A stretch of 33,225 nucleotides of DNA from Symplocastrum torsivum CPER-KK1. Its GTDB lineage: Bacteria > Cyanobacteriota > Cyanobacteriia > Cyanobacteriales > Coleofasciculaceae. Positions 1-7,049 of this stretch are shown one piece after another. The notes under the pieces were generated by a model. That model did no database searches, was not told the origin of the DNA, and saw nothing but the letters and a program-made list of their open reading frames with translations. Numbering within the stretch: position 1 is the stretch's first letter; every line of letters begins with the position of its first letter. The DNA lies in assembly GCA_019358875.1 (NCBI GenBank), contig JAHHIF010000077.1, positions 1-33,225 on the forward strand. The letters run 5' to 3'. The translations under genes and the position numbers were made by a program.

Positions 1-127
1 TCAACAATAAGCTCAAGTTGATTAAACGCTCTGCCTATGGTTTTAGAAACTTTGAGAATTACCGAATTAGATGCTTGCTTAATTGGCATCTTAGTTGTTG
101 ATTTAGCATACTAAGTACTGAAGAGCC
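1..127 (+). mobile_element. Right end of an ISL3-like insertion sequence (partial)
   Basis: The window opens inside the 3' end of a transposase. Reading from base 3, the frame encodes about 32 residues (NNKLKLIKRSAYGF, then RNFENYRIRCLLNWH) and stops at 99-101. This tail resembles the C-terminus of ISL3-family DDE transposases. The stop is followed directly by a candidate terminal inverted repeat at about 100-127; read inward on the minus strand it begins GGCTCTTCAGTACTTAG, and GGCTCTT is a typical ISL3 end. The next 8 bases (AAAATTTT, 128-135) could be one copy of the 8-bp target duplication known for this family. The left end and second target copy lie outside the window. Family assignment is from memory of motifs, not from a search. 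Confidence 0.7.
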
Positions 128-436
128 AAAATTTTTAAAAACATAAACTTTACTGTGATGATAGCCAGACTGGAAGTACTGAAACCTAAAGTTCCAGATG
201 ATAAACAACCATTTAAAGTGCGTGAAGCCTTTTGTAATCAAATTGTTCAAACTTGGCTCAATGGTCTTAACCTCAGCCCAGAAATGCTCATGTTAACTGA
301 GGAAGAAGATCAAGCACTTGACAGTTATTTCTTTACTAATCGTCTTATAGTGCAGTGCAAACAAGCAGCCGTGCGGGTGTCGCCAAAAACCTGGGCAGAA
401 ATTGAGGAGCGGATGTTGCTGGTTCCGAATAACTGA
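128..436 (+). pseudogene. C-terminal remnant of a NACHT-family NTPase gene, interrupted by the IS
   Basis: The open frame starts at the IS border and ends with a stop at 434-436. An in-frame GTG-ATG lies at 155-160, but the frame is already open upstream to the IS end, so this looks like the tail of a longer gene. The residues QTWLNGLNLSPEM, then ALDSYFFTNRLIVQCKQAA, then RVSPKTWAEIEERMLLVP, match the C-terminal helical tail seen in cyanobacterial NACHT NTPases (STAND-type signalling or defence proteins). No nucleotide-binding motif remains here. The most economical reading is that the IS inserted close to the 3' end and severed the tail. Translation of the fragment from the GTG is possible but unlikely to be functional. 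Confidence 0.6.
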
Positions 437-448
437 AACAGTTAACTT

Positions 449-571
449 GCCCGCAGACTGGAAGTCTGGGGCTATACAAACAAAACCCGCGTAGGCGGGT
501 TTCAAAACCCATAATTTTTCATTAGTCCGCGCAGGCGGACTTGGTTTTTGTAGCTGCGATTTCTAATCGCC
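449..571. repeat. Dispersed cyanobacterial palindromic repeat with two hairpins
   Basis: This block has the form of a multicopy cyanobacterial intergenic repeat. An inverted motif around GACTGGAAGTC (456-466) is followed by two short GC-rich hairpins. The first pairs AAACCCGC (483-490) with GCGGGTTT (495-502) around a GTAG loop. The second pairs AGTCCGC (524-530) with GCGGACT (535-541). A small inverted pair GCGATT/AATCGC closes the block at 556-570. The hairpins lie just downstream of the NACHT remnant and could end its transcription, but no U-tract supports a classic terminator. Bases 572-700 up to the receiver gene hold only further repeat-like sequence (GCCCTTGAGGCAGCGGCG, about 638-655). 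Confidence 0.55.
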
Positions 572-700
572 AAGCTTTGTGTAGTGTCTGAGCGATCGCA
601 TCAACCTCTACATTAATGAAAGTCAGTGCGTCCTGCCCTTGAGGCAGCGGCGTAGCCATCGCTTTTATGTCAAATCCCTCAAGCCTCTGTCAAAAGAGAA

Positions 701-1087
701 TTAAGAGACTGCAAGATCGAGAACCTGCATTGATTTTTGTACCACTTCATCCGGATCAAAAGGCTTTGTCATATACAAATCAGCACCAACTTCCTTGCCT
801 TTGAGTTTATCAAACTCTTGACCTTTAGCCGTCAGCATGATGATGTAAACGCCTTTTATACTGAGTTCATTCTTAACAGCATTGCAGACATCAAATCCGT
901 TCATTTTAGGCATCATTACGTCAAGAAAAACCAAATCTGGTCTTTCTGTCTTAATAGCATCAAGAGCCTCTTCCCCATTATCAGCAGTCAGTAACTCCAC
1001 TCCCTCATCTTCAAGGTCTTCAAGGGTTTGCTCCAACAGAAGCCTTATATAAGGCTCATCATCCACAATCAATATTTTTTTATTCAT
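701..1087 (-). CDS. Stand-alone receiver-domain response regulator (CheY-like)
   Basis: A 128-residue single-domain receiver (REC) with no output domain. The acidic pocket is D9-D10 (ILIVDDEP), the phospho-acceptor is D56 in LVFLDVMMP, the switch threonine is T86 (IIMLTAKG) and the conserved lysine is K108 (MTKPF). The protein is complete and of normal length. It begins 10 bp after the stop of the cyclase gene, with AAAGAG close upstream of the ATG, so it should be co-transcribed and perhaps translationally coupled with it. It probably carries phosphate from the hybrid kinase at the head of the operon to a partner elsewhere. Single-domain regulators of this kind act by protein contact, so the target cannot be read from sequence. 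Confidence 0.9.
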   Translation of the reverse strand: MNKKILIVDDEPYIRLLLEQTLEDLEDEGVELLTADNGEEALDAIKTERPDLVFLDVMMPKMNGFDVCNAVKNELSIKGVYIIMLTAKGQEFDKLKGKEVGADLYMTKPFDPDEVVQKSMQVLDLAVS

Positions 1088-1097
1088 GAACTCTTTT

Positions 1098-2510
1098 TTA
1101 ATAAACTACTTCAAAAACTTCTATAGCTTCTTTTTTCCCTTTAACTTTAATACTACCAATTTCTTTAAATTCAAATAAGTCTTTCGTGACATCGTAAATT
1201 CCACGGCTGACAAGAATCTGCTCACCCTTAGCAATAGATTGTAGTCTAGACGCTACATTCACTTTATCTCCTATTGCTGTATAGTCCATGTGCTGGGGAG
1301 AGCCAACATTACCAACAACCACCTCTCCTGAACTTATGCCAATGCCTGTAATAAAATTCTGCCTAATCCAGGGTACAGGAATTTGCTTAATTCGGTTTTG
1401 CATCTCAATAGCCGTTTCGATAGCTCGTCGTTCACTATCAACCAGCCTTGAAGGCGCACCAAACATAGCAACAATCATATCTCCAACAAACTTATTCACT
1501 GTTCCTCCATGGCTAAAAATCACTTCTACCATGTGAGTAAAATACTCATTCAAATATTCGACAATTTTCTCTGGTTCAAGTTCCTCGCATTTACTAGTAA
1601 AGTTTCTGATGTCAGAGAAAAGGATAGTAATATCCATCTTGGCAGGAGCTAGAGAAATATCGCCTTGCTCATTTAAAATCGCTTCAACTAATTGTGAATT
1701 TACATATCGTTCCAGATTACTTTTAATCCGTTCTTGCTTAAGTTTATTTTCATGGAGAATAGCATTTTCAATAGCAGATGCGGCTTGAGAGGCTAGTGCC
1801 ATGAAGAGTTTAAGGTCTGCGGCTGTATAGTTAAAGGGTTCCTCGCTGCTGATATTAATTACACCAATAGCCTGCTCATGAATCTGCAAAGGTACACAAA
1901 TCAGGGAATTAACTCTGTTATGACCTTTGACAAACCTAGAGTCAGAGCTTACTTCATTGATAATTTCTCCTCTACGTGTAAGTACCACATTGCCTGCTAT
2001 ACCCTGACCCATTTCTATGGGAGCTTTGGTTTCATGTCTTTGACCAAAGGCTGCTATAACTTCAAACTTTCCTGTCTCTTTATTTAGTAACATAAGAGAC
2101 CCACTATCTGCTGATATCAGCCTTCTGGCTTCATCAATGACTAATTTCGCGACCTCTTTGAGTTCCAGACTGGCAGTTATCTTTTCAGAAATGTTGTATA
2201 TGAGGTTGAGTTCCTTATATTTATCCAGCGTTTCACGAGCAAGGGTCTTTTTCTCAAACTCATTCTTGACTAAATGGGAGAGGAGGGATGCGACAGGAGA
2301 TGCTTTATCGTCTCCAATTACCCATCCAATTACCTCACCAGCAAGCTCAACAGGATATTTCTCCAACGGTTGAGTTTTGTCATTATCTATGAGTAGCTTG
2401 CCCTCTGCATCCTGAATATTTATAGAAGTGTCGATCGCCTTGAGTAAGTCACTCAAAATAGACGAAACTTCTTTTTTAGCCAGAAGCCTCTTAAGACTGA
2501 TTTTTGCCAT
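1098..2510 (-). CDS. GAF-domain class III adenylate cyclase
   Basis: Predicted to make cAMP from ATP. The N-terminal ~100 residues are a small sensor-like region, a GAF domain follows (about 110-255 in the TTG-start numbering), and a class III nucleotidyl cyclase domain fills about 290-474. The two metal-binding aspartates are in ILFSDIRNFT (D304) and FVGDMIVAMFG (D348). K344 and D413 (HMDYTAIGD) are the adenine-selecting pair of adenylate rather than guanylate cyclases, and N422/R426 follow in VNVASR. An in-frame TTG lies at 2522, but I prefer ATG at 2510 (MAKISLKR). Either start overlaps the 3' end of the upstream kinase gene (20 nt with the ATG), implying translational coupling. The GAF ligand is unknown; the domain lacks the Cys-His of bilin-binding GAFs. 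Confidence 0.88.
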   Translation of the reverse strand: MAKISLKRLLAKKEVSSILSDLLKAIDTSINIQDAEGKLLIDNDKTQPLEKYPVELAGEVIGWVIGDDKASPVASLLSHLVKNEFEKKTLARETLDKYKELNLIYNISEKITASLELKEVAKLVIDEARRLISADSGSLMLLNKETGKFEVIAAFGQRHETKAPIEMGQGIAGNVVLTRRGEIINEVSSDSRFVKGHNRVNSLICVPLQIHEQAIGVINISSEEPFNYTAADLKLFMALASQAASAIENAILHENKLKQERIKSNLERYVNSQLVEAILNEQGDISLAPAKMDITILFSDIRNFTSKCEELEPEKIVEYLNEYFTHMVEVIFSHGGTVNKFVGDMIVAMFGAPSRLVDSERRAIETAIEMQNRIKQIPVPWIRQNFITGIGISSGEVVVGNVGSPQHMDYTAIGDKVNVASRLQSIAKGEQILVSRGIYDVTKDLFEFKEIGSIKVKGKKEAIEVFEVVY

Positions 2511-5500
2511 CTTCTCGATCAACTACTATGACTTTTTTTGTGGCAGTTCCTTGGGAGAGGAGGTATCTAATCTCATTGATCAGCTCTTGTGTGTTGATCG
2601 GCTTGTTCAAATATCTGTCAATCCCAAGACGATAACCCCTTTCGTGTTCCTCTGCTACGGACAGCATGATGATGGGTATACTCATGCTTTGAGGGTTATT
2701 TTTCAGCACGGCTGCTACATCAAAACCACTCATTTCTGGCATCTTCACATCAAGAATCACTAAATCAGGAAGTTCTTGGTTAACCTTTGCAATGGCATCT
2801 CTTCCATCTTTAGCCTCCCTGACTTTATACCCCTCTGTAGTAAGTTGCTGTCTGAGAAGTTCGCGCAGAGGAGCTTCATCATCAACGACGAGGATGGTTT
2901 TATTAAGGTCAGCAGGAGATGATTCTATACTGGCTACCGATTGCAATTGCTTGCCAGGGGTACTTATATCAATAGTTTTGACTTCATCCACTGCTGAGCA
3001 ACTAATGGGTAGCGTGAATGAGAAAGTACTCCCTTGACCTAATTCACTCTCTACCCAGATTTTGCCACCATGATGCTTGACAATTTGTTGACAGATGGAC
3101 AGTCCTAAACCTGTACCCTTGGGTTTATCTGTTAGAGGATTTCCTACCTGCTTAAATTTCTCAAAGATCTTCGGTTGGTCAACTTCAGGGATGCCGATTC
3201 CCGTATCGATCACGCTGATCGTAATCTCATTATCGATACAAGTAGCTTTGCAGGTTACAGAGCCTTCGTCAGTGAACTTGAGAGCATTAGAAATTAGGTT
3301 AATCACTACCTGAAGCAAGCGATCGCGATCGCCTAGAATCTGTGGCAAATCCTCCTTCACATCGACAATCAGTTCTAGTCCCTTCTGTTCAATCAGTGCA
3401 AATGTCGCAGATGTCGCCCGTTCTATCAGTTCATGAACTGAAAAATACTGCATATTCCAATCAACCCGTCCAGCTTCCATCTTGGCGATATCTAGGACAT
3501 CGTTGATTAGTTTGGTCAGTCGCTCGCCCTCGGACACCATGATGTCAATATTTTGACCAATTTGTTTGATGGTGCGCTGAGTTTTTGCCTCCTCAGCCTG
3601 AACTTTGGGAAATATTGTATCTTCAAGTTTTTTGCTGACAATTTTGGCAAATCCGAGTATTGATGTTAAAGGTGTTCTCAACTCATGGGAGACAGTGGAG
3701 ATAAAATCTGTCTTCACCTGGTCAACTTCTTTTTCTAGAGTGACATCTCGGATTAGAATGACCGAACCGATACAGGTTTTGTCCAGACCGTTTGATGTCG
3801 ATTGTTTGAGGATTGCTGTTGCTACGGCTTTACCAAATCGGTTCCCAACAAGTTCTACTTCTGCGGTGAAGACTTCTGTTAAGTATTGCTTGGTGGTTAC
3901 CACCAGTTCTGCCACTTTAGGACTAAAAATATCCTTGCAATCCAGATTAACCAGGTTGATGTCTTCCAGATTAAACATGGCTGACAGGGCAGGATTCCAG
4001 TGACTGATTTTGCCCCTAGTGTCAGTTACAAGTAAGCCATCTGCGAGATTGTTGATAATCGCACTTAGATAAGCAAGAGTCTCCTGCTGTCGGACAGTAG
4101 CTTCTGCAAGATGTCCAGCTTGCTCACTGACAGTCTGGAGATGTTCCTGGGTTTGAGTATGTAGGCGAGTCTGATGAATCGCGATCGCTAACTGGTCAGC
4201 GATGGAATCGAGCAATTCAATTTCTCGATCCCTCCAGCGTCGGGGCTTGCTGTAGACACAGATAAAATAGGCGGGAGTATTACCTTGAACTAACACTGGC
4301 ATAGCCAAATAGCTAGCTATCCCCATCTCGATATACGCCTGTTTGACATCGGCAGGTAAGTTGCGGTTTTTGGCAACATTGTCCAAGCGCACTGATTCAC
4401 ATCGGTTGAGGCGATCGCCCAAGTCGCCAAAGGATGCGATCGAGATACAACCTAGATGTGTTGGCAGGTCTTCCCGCCGATTTTCGCAGACTACCTCCAA
4501 CTCCTGTCGGTCTCTGTGATACCAACAGAAGATCGCTCGGTCGAGATTCAACAGAGCTGCAAATTCATCAACAGTAGTTTGCCAGATGGTTTCGAGTTCG
4601 ATAGACTCCCGAATACGAGCAGTTATCCGATTAAGCAGTGCCTCTTGCGCTACGCGGATGCGGAGTTGCTCAAGGGATTGCATTTGCCACAAAGCGATAA
4701 TCACTGTCACCACCAGGATCGCTCCCACAACCGATGCCAGCAGATTCAGCCCCCTTAGCTCCCCCTCCAAATTGGCACGGGGAATAACCAAACCTAGAGA
4801 CCAATTAGCCTTATCCAGTGGCGAGTAGGCAACGTAAACCGACTCTCCCCCGATTTGCACCTGCTGAACCCCCTGTTGACGGTTCACCATTGCTTGTGCA
4901 ATTTTCACTAAGTCTGGGTCTGTAGATTCTAAGAAACTTCTGCTCTTTTTAATAAGGTCATGATCAGGATGGACAAAGGGGGTTCCTTTAGAATCAAGGG
5001 CAAAAGCGTAACTCTCACGACCCAAGCGTGTTTTGGTCACAACATTTGATAGCTCCGTCACTGAAACGGGACCCGCAAATTCTCCAATCGGTTGACTCTT
5101 TTGGTCAAGCTCAGAAGTGAGGCTATCGGTGCCTTGAGCAGTATCCTCTGGAGAGATTTCAGAGCTATCTTCTGGAGAAACTTCAGAGCTATCTTCTGAA
5201 GACAGTTGAGTGCGATCGCTACCAGGGATAGACCAGATCGGAGCGACGATATTAACGAACCGCTCTCCAGTGGAGGGGAAAACCACTGGATCATCGACAA
5301 AGGTTTTTCCTTCCAAAGCTTGCTTAAAGTGGGTGTGATGACTGAGATTGGCTTTTGATAAACCAGTATTTGTTGCGTAGTAGGAGCCATCAGATTTCGC
5401 CATGACAAACATCTGAAAGTCTGTCAGCCGATTCAGTTCTCGCAGCAAGTAGGGTTCACTCGTTGACCAATTCAGATTCCTGACATTATCAGTACTAGCC

Positions 5501-5763
5501 AAAGCCTCCACCTGAGCAAGTAGGGTTGCTAATTGCCGATCAATTTCATTCCCTGCGTTCCGGACTTGCAGGAGAGCATTTGCCTTCAAACTGTCAATGA
5601 TCAAACTACGAACAACCCAATAACTAGTTATTGCAGTAGCACCTACAGACAGAACCATAGTTCCTACCAGGAAGGAGATAAATTTTTTGGGAAAACGCCG
5701 AACTTTCTGCGGTTCAAATCTACTTGATCGAACGATTCGTATTGGCTGATTTTCACTAAACAT
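2491..5763 (-). CDS. Membrane hybrid histidine kinase (dCache-like, GAF, PAS, HisKA, HATPase, REC)
   Basis: A 1090-residue inner-membrane sensor. TM1 (about 28-51) and TM2 (about 340-361) flank a periplasmic region of the double-Cache type. A GAF domain (375-535), a PAS domain (562-680), HisKA with H693 in STVSHELRTPL, HATPase_c (N826, D853-G855, GTGLGL 883-888) and a receiver (D960-D961, D1005, K1054) follow. It should autophosphorylate at H693 and pass phosphate to D1005 and perhaps to the receiver protein encoded downstream. A Shine-Dalgarno GGGAGG lies 7 nt before the ATG. Two oddities: an acidic tandem repeat SSEDSSEVSPEDSSEISPED at 188-207 inside the sensor, and a tail (TKKVIVVDREDG, 1075-1086) that looks like the first strand of a second receiver, cut short where the cyclase gene begins. 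Confidence 0.9.
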   Translation of the reverse strand: MFSENQPIRIVRSSRFEPQKVRRFPKKFISFLVGTMVLSVGATAITSYWVVRSLIIDSLKANALLQVRNAGNEIDRQLATLLAQVEALASTDNVRNLNWSTSEPYLLRELNRLTDFQMFVMAKSDGSYYATNTGLSKANLSHHTHFKQALEGKTFVDDPVVFPSTGERFVNIVAPIWSIPGSDRTQLSSEDSSEVSPEDSSEISPEDTAQGTDSLTSELDQKSQPIGEFAGPVSVTELSNVVTKTRLGRESYAFALDSKGTPFVHPDHDLIKKSRSFLESTDPDLVKIAQAMVNRQQGVQQVQIGGESVYVAYSPLDKANWSLGLVIPRANLEGELRGLNLLASVVGAILVVTVIIALWQMQSLEQLRIRVAQEALLNRITARIRESIELETIWQTTVDEFAALLNLDRAIFCWYHRDRQELEVVCENRREDLPTHLGCISIASFGDLGDRLNRCESVRLDNVAKNRNLPADVKQAYIEMGIASYLAMPVLVQGNTPAYFICVYSKPRRWRDREIELLDSIADQLAIAIHQTRLHTQTQEHLQTVSEQAGHLAEATVRQQETLAYLSAIINNLADGLLVTDTRGKISHWNPALSAMFNLEDINLVNLDCKDIFSPKVAELVVTTKQYLTEVFTAEVELVGNRFGKAVATAILKQSTSNGLDKTCIGSVILIRDVTLEKEVDQVKTDFISTVSHELRTPLTSILGFAKIVSKKLEDTIFPKVQAEEAKTQRTIKQIGQNIDIMVSEGERLTKLINDVLDIAKMEAGRVDWNMQYFSVHELIERATSATFALIEQKGLELIVDVKEDLPQILGDRDRLLQVVINLISNALKFTDEGSVTCKATCIDNEITISVIDTGIGIPEVDQPKIFEKFKQVGNPLTDKPKGTGLGLSICQQIVKHHGGKIWVESELGQGSTFSFTLPISCSAVDEVKTIDISTPGKQLQSVASIESSPADLNKTILVVDDEAPLRELLRQQLTTEGYKVREAKDGRDAIAKVNQELPDLVILDVKMPEMSGFDVAAVLKNNPQSMSIPIIMLSVAEEHERGYRLGIDRYLNKPINTQELINEIRYLLSQGTATKKVIVVDREDGKNQS

Positions 5764-5770
5764 TATTATC

Positions 5771-5776
5771 CCTCCC
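5771..5776 (-). promoter_or_regulatory. Strong ribosome binding site of the hybrid kinase gene
   Basis: On the minus strand GGGAGG precedes the ATG (5763) with a 7-base spacer. It matches the anti-Shine-Dalgarno sequence well and supports this start and the N-terminal MFSENQPIR. Confidence 0.7.
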
Positions 5777-6198
5777 AGCTTTCGAGTTTTTAATCCACAG
5801 GATTTTGGTATTTGAAATTATTGATTGATAAAGGAATTTAATTAAACAAATGAGGTGGATGATTTTTCACACTTAAGAAAGTTTTCACCTAATGTGAACT
5901 GTAGCTTTAGGTAATATCACCTCATCAAGTGCTACTTACACTTGTAAATTTAAGGTTGCCAATCAATAGAGTTTAATGCTATTTTTATAGACTTATTGTG
6001 TTGGTTTTATTAGAGGAATATAGTTCTCTAAATTTTACTGAACCACCCTTCACTGGAGAATAAAACTAAAAGAATCCCAATCATTAAGTGCTTTTTTCTA
6101 TCTGACTGAGAGCTATTAATTTTTTCACAGAGTTTAGCGACTCCAATTAAAGATCAGGTCGCTATTATTGGTTTATACGGTGCTTTTAGGAGAGCATC

Positions 6199-6269
6199 CG
6201 GACAAGTTTGCGGTTGAAGAGGTCTTCAATCGTAGCTTAATGTATAGTTTTGGCTATGCAGCTTGTCCG
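6199..6269. repeat. Nested inverted repeat / stem-loop element
   Basis: An outer 8-bp stem CGGACAAG (6199-6206) / CTTGTCCG (6262-6269) encloses an inner near-perfect hairpin, CGGTTGAAGA (6211-6220) with TCTTCAATCG (6223-6232), which includes one G-U wobble. The arrangement could be a structured RNA, a protein-binding site or the relic of a small mobile element. No gene overlaps it. Confidence 0.5.
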
Positions 6270-6423
6270 AATCTAAAAGACTAATACAAATAGCTAGAGG
6301 CGTTGGCAAGCAATAGAGTAGTCTGCTATTGGTTAACCATCGCTGTCAGGTAGATGAGGGCTGGCAGTTGTTGTACCCTGCTCCTCTGGTACTTATGAGT
6401 TGTTGTTATGTGATGTAGGAGCG

Positions 6424-6684
6424 TTACGAGTTGTTTGGTGATTCCTGCTCCTGTTTTAGCAGTTGCTCTTTGGAATCGCCCCAGTAGGCACTGTAAGTCC
6501 AGACTTCGTTGTTACCCTTTGTCTCTACCGACCATCGATAAATAGCTGAGTTTGGGTTAACCCCAACCTCAATTAGCTTAGCACCCATGTAGTACTCCAT
6601 CTGCCGTTTTGTCATGTCCTTTGCTACATCAGGTTGGCTTTTTCTCAGGGTTCGGGACATCTGGGCTTGTGTGGGTCTTGGCAT
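6424..6684 (-). CDS. Small hypothetical protein (86 aa)
   Basis: I do not recognise this protein. It is hydrophilic with a basic N-terminal third (PRPTQAQMSRTLRKSQPD), a middle that could form a small alpha/beta fold (MEYYMGAKLIEVG, RWSVETKGNNEVWTYSAYWG) and an acidic/Gln-rich tail. There is no signal peptide or membrane segment. No convincing Shine-Dalgarno precedes the ATG, although the leader is purine-rich (AAGAAAATAAAAG). It lies downstream of the start-less ORF at 6734-6889 on the same strand and far from the kinase operon. Compositional regularity supports a real gene, but short length and lack of family recognition keep confidence moderate. Confidence 0.5.
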   Translation of the reverse strand: MPRPTQAQMSRTLRKSQPDVAKDMTKRQMEYYMGAKLIEVGVNPNSAIYRWSVETKGNNEVWTYSAYWGDSKEQLLKQEQESPNNS

Positions 6685-6733
6685 CTTTTATTTTCTTAAG
6701 CAAATGTACTTATTTCATTATTAATGCTCTTGA

Positions 6734-6889
6734 TTAGGAGTTGGGTGGTATCGTCCCAATCAAGTTTTGGGCTAACTCCAAAAGTTTCTCGGCACGGGTA
6801 ATTTGCTCGTTAGCTTGTTCAATAGTGGCAGCATTTCGCAAGTCCCGCGCTCTAATTACGAAATAACTAATGATAATCAGTGTAATAAA
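6734..6889 (-). pseudogene. Start-less ORF: transmembrane segment plus coiled coil (possible gene tail)
   Basis: On the minus strand a frame ending with TAA at 6734-6736 encodes LLPFITLIIISYFVIRARD, then LRNAATIEQANEQITRAEKL, then LELAQNLIGTIPPNS. This is one hydrophobic helix followed by an amphipathic, charged helix, a protein-like composition. The frame has no ATG or GTG; an in-frame stop lies within the hairpin at 6890-6920. It is either the tail of a gene truncated by rearrangement or a small protein using an unusual start codon. No function is claimed. Confidence 0.35.
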
Positions 6890-6920
6890 GGGAAGTAGCG
6901 CCCTGAGGCGCTACCTTCCC
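6890..6920 (-). terminator. Terminator downstream of the RTX gene
   Basis: A 13-bp GC-rich stem (GGGAAGTAGCGCC 6890-6902 with GGCGCTACCTTCCC 6907-6920, one bulged base, 4-nt loop) lies about 130 bp after the RTX stop. On the minus strand it is followed by TTTATT, a short U-rich tail. This is consistent with intrinsic termination of the RTX transcript. Confidence 0.6.
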
Positions 6921-7049
6921 ACTCTCTCAAATGATTATCGATTGGCAACCTATCCAGTTTCTTTAGGAGCTTTGATGGGTGAGAGTTTCTGCGTTTTGCA
7001 CCGGAAACTAGTCTAAACTCCAGTCCTCAGTGCAGAAGGTGTACGTTCA

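Larger units (their letters stand above)
5764..6423. other. Long AT-rich intergenic region upstream of the kinase operon
   Basis: No coding frame with recognisable protein character was seen in these 660 bp. The half next to the kinase gene is AT-rich and should hold its promoter, but I could not place -10/-35 boxes with confidence. The other half contains the compound inverted repeat listed separately (6199-6269). Confidence 0.5.

Noticed and set aside
449..571. CRISPR array
   Set aside because: Only two short hairpins of different sequence, with no regular direct repeat-spacer pattern. No CRISPR array or cas gene was seen anywhere in the window.
2428..2763. Plus-strand frame opposite the kinase/cyclase junction
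   Set aside because: Antisense to two well-supported genes with clear domain motifs.
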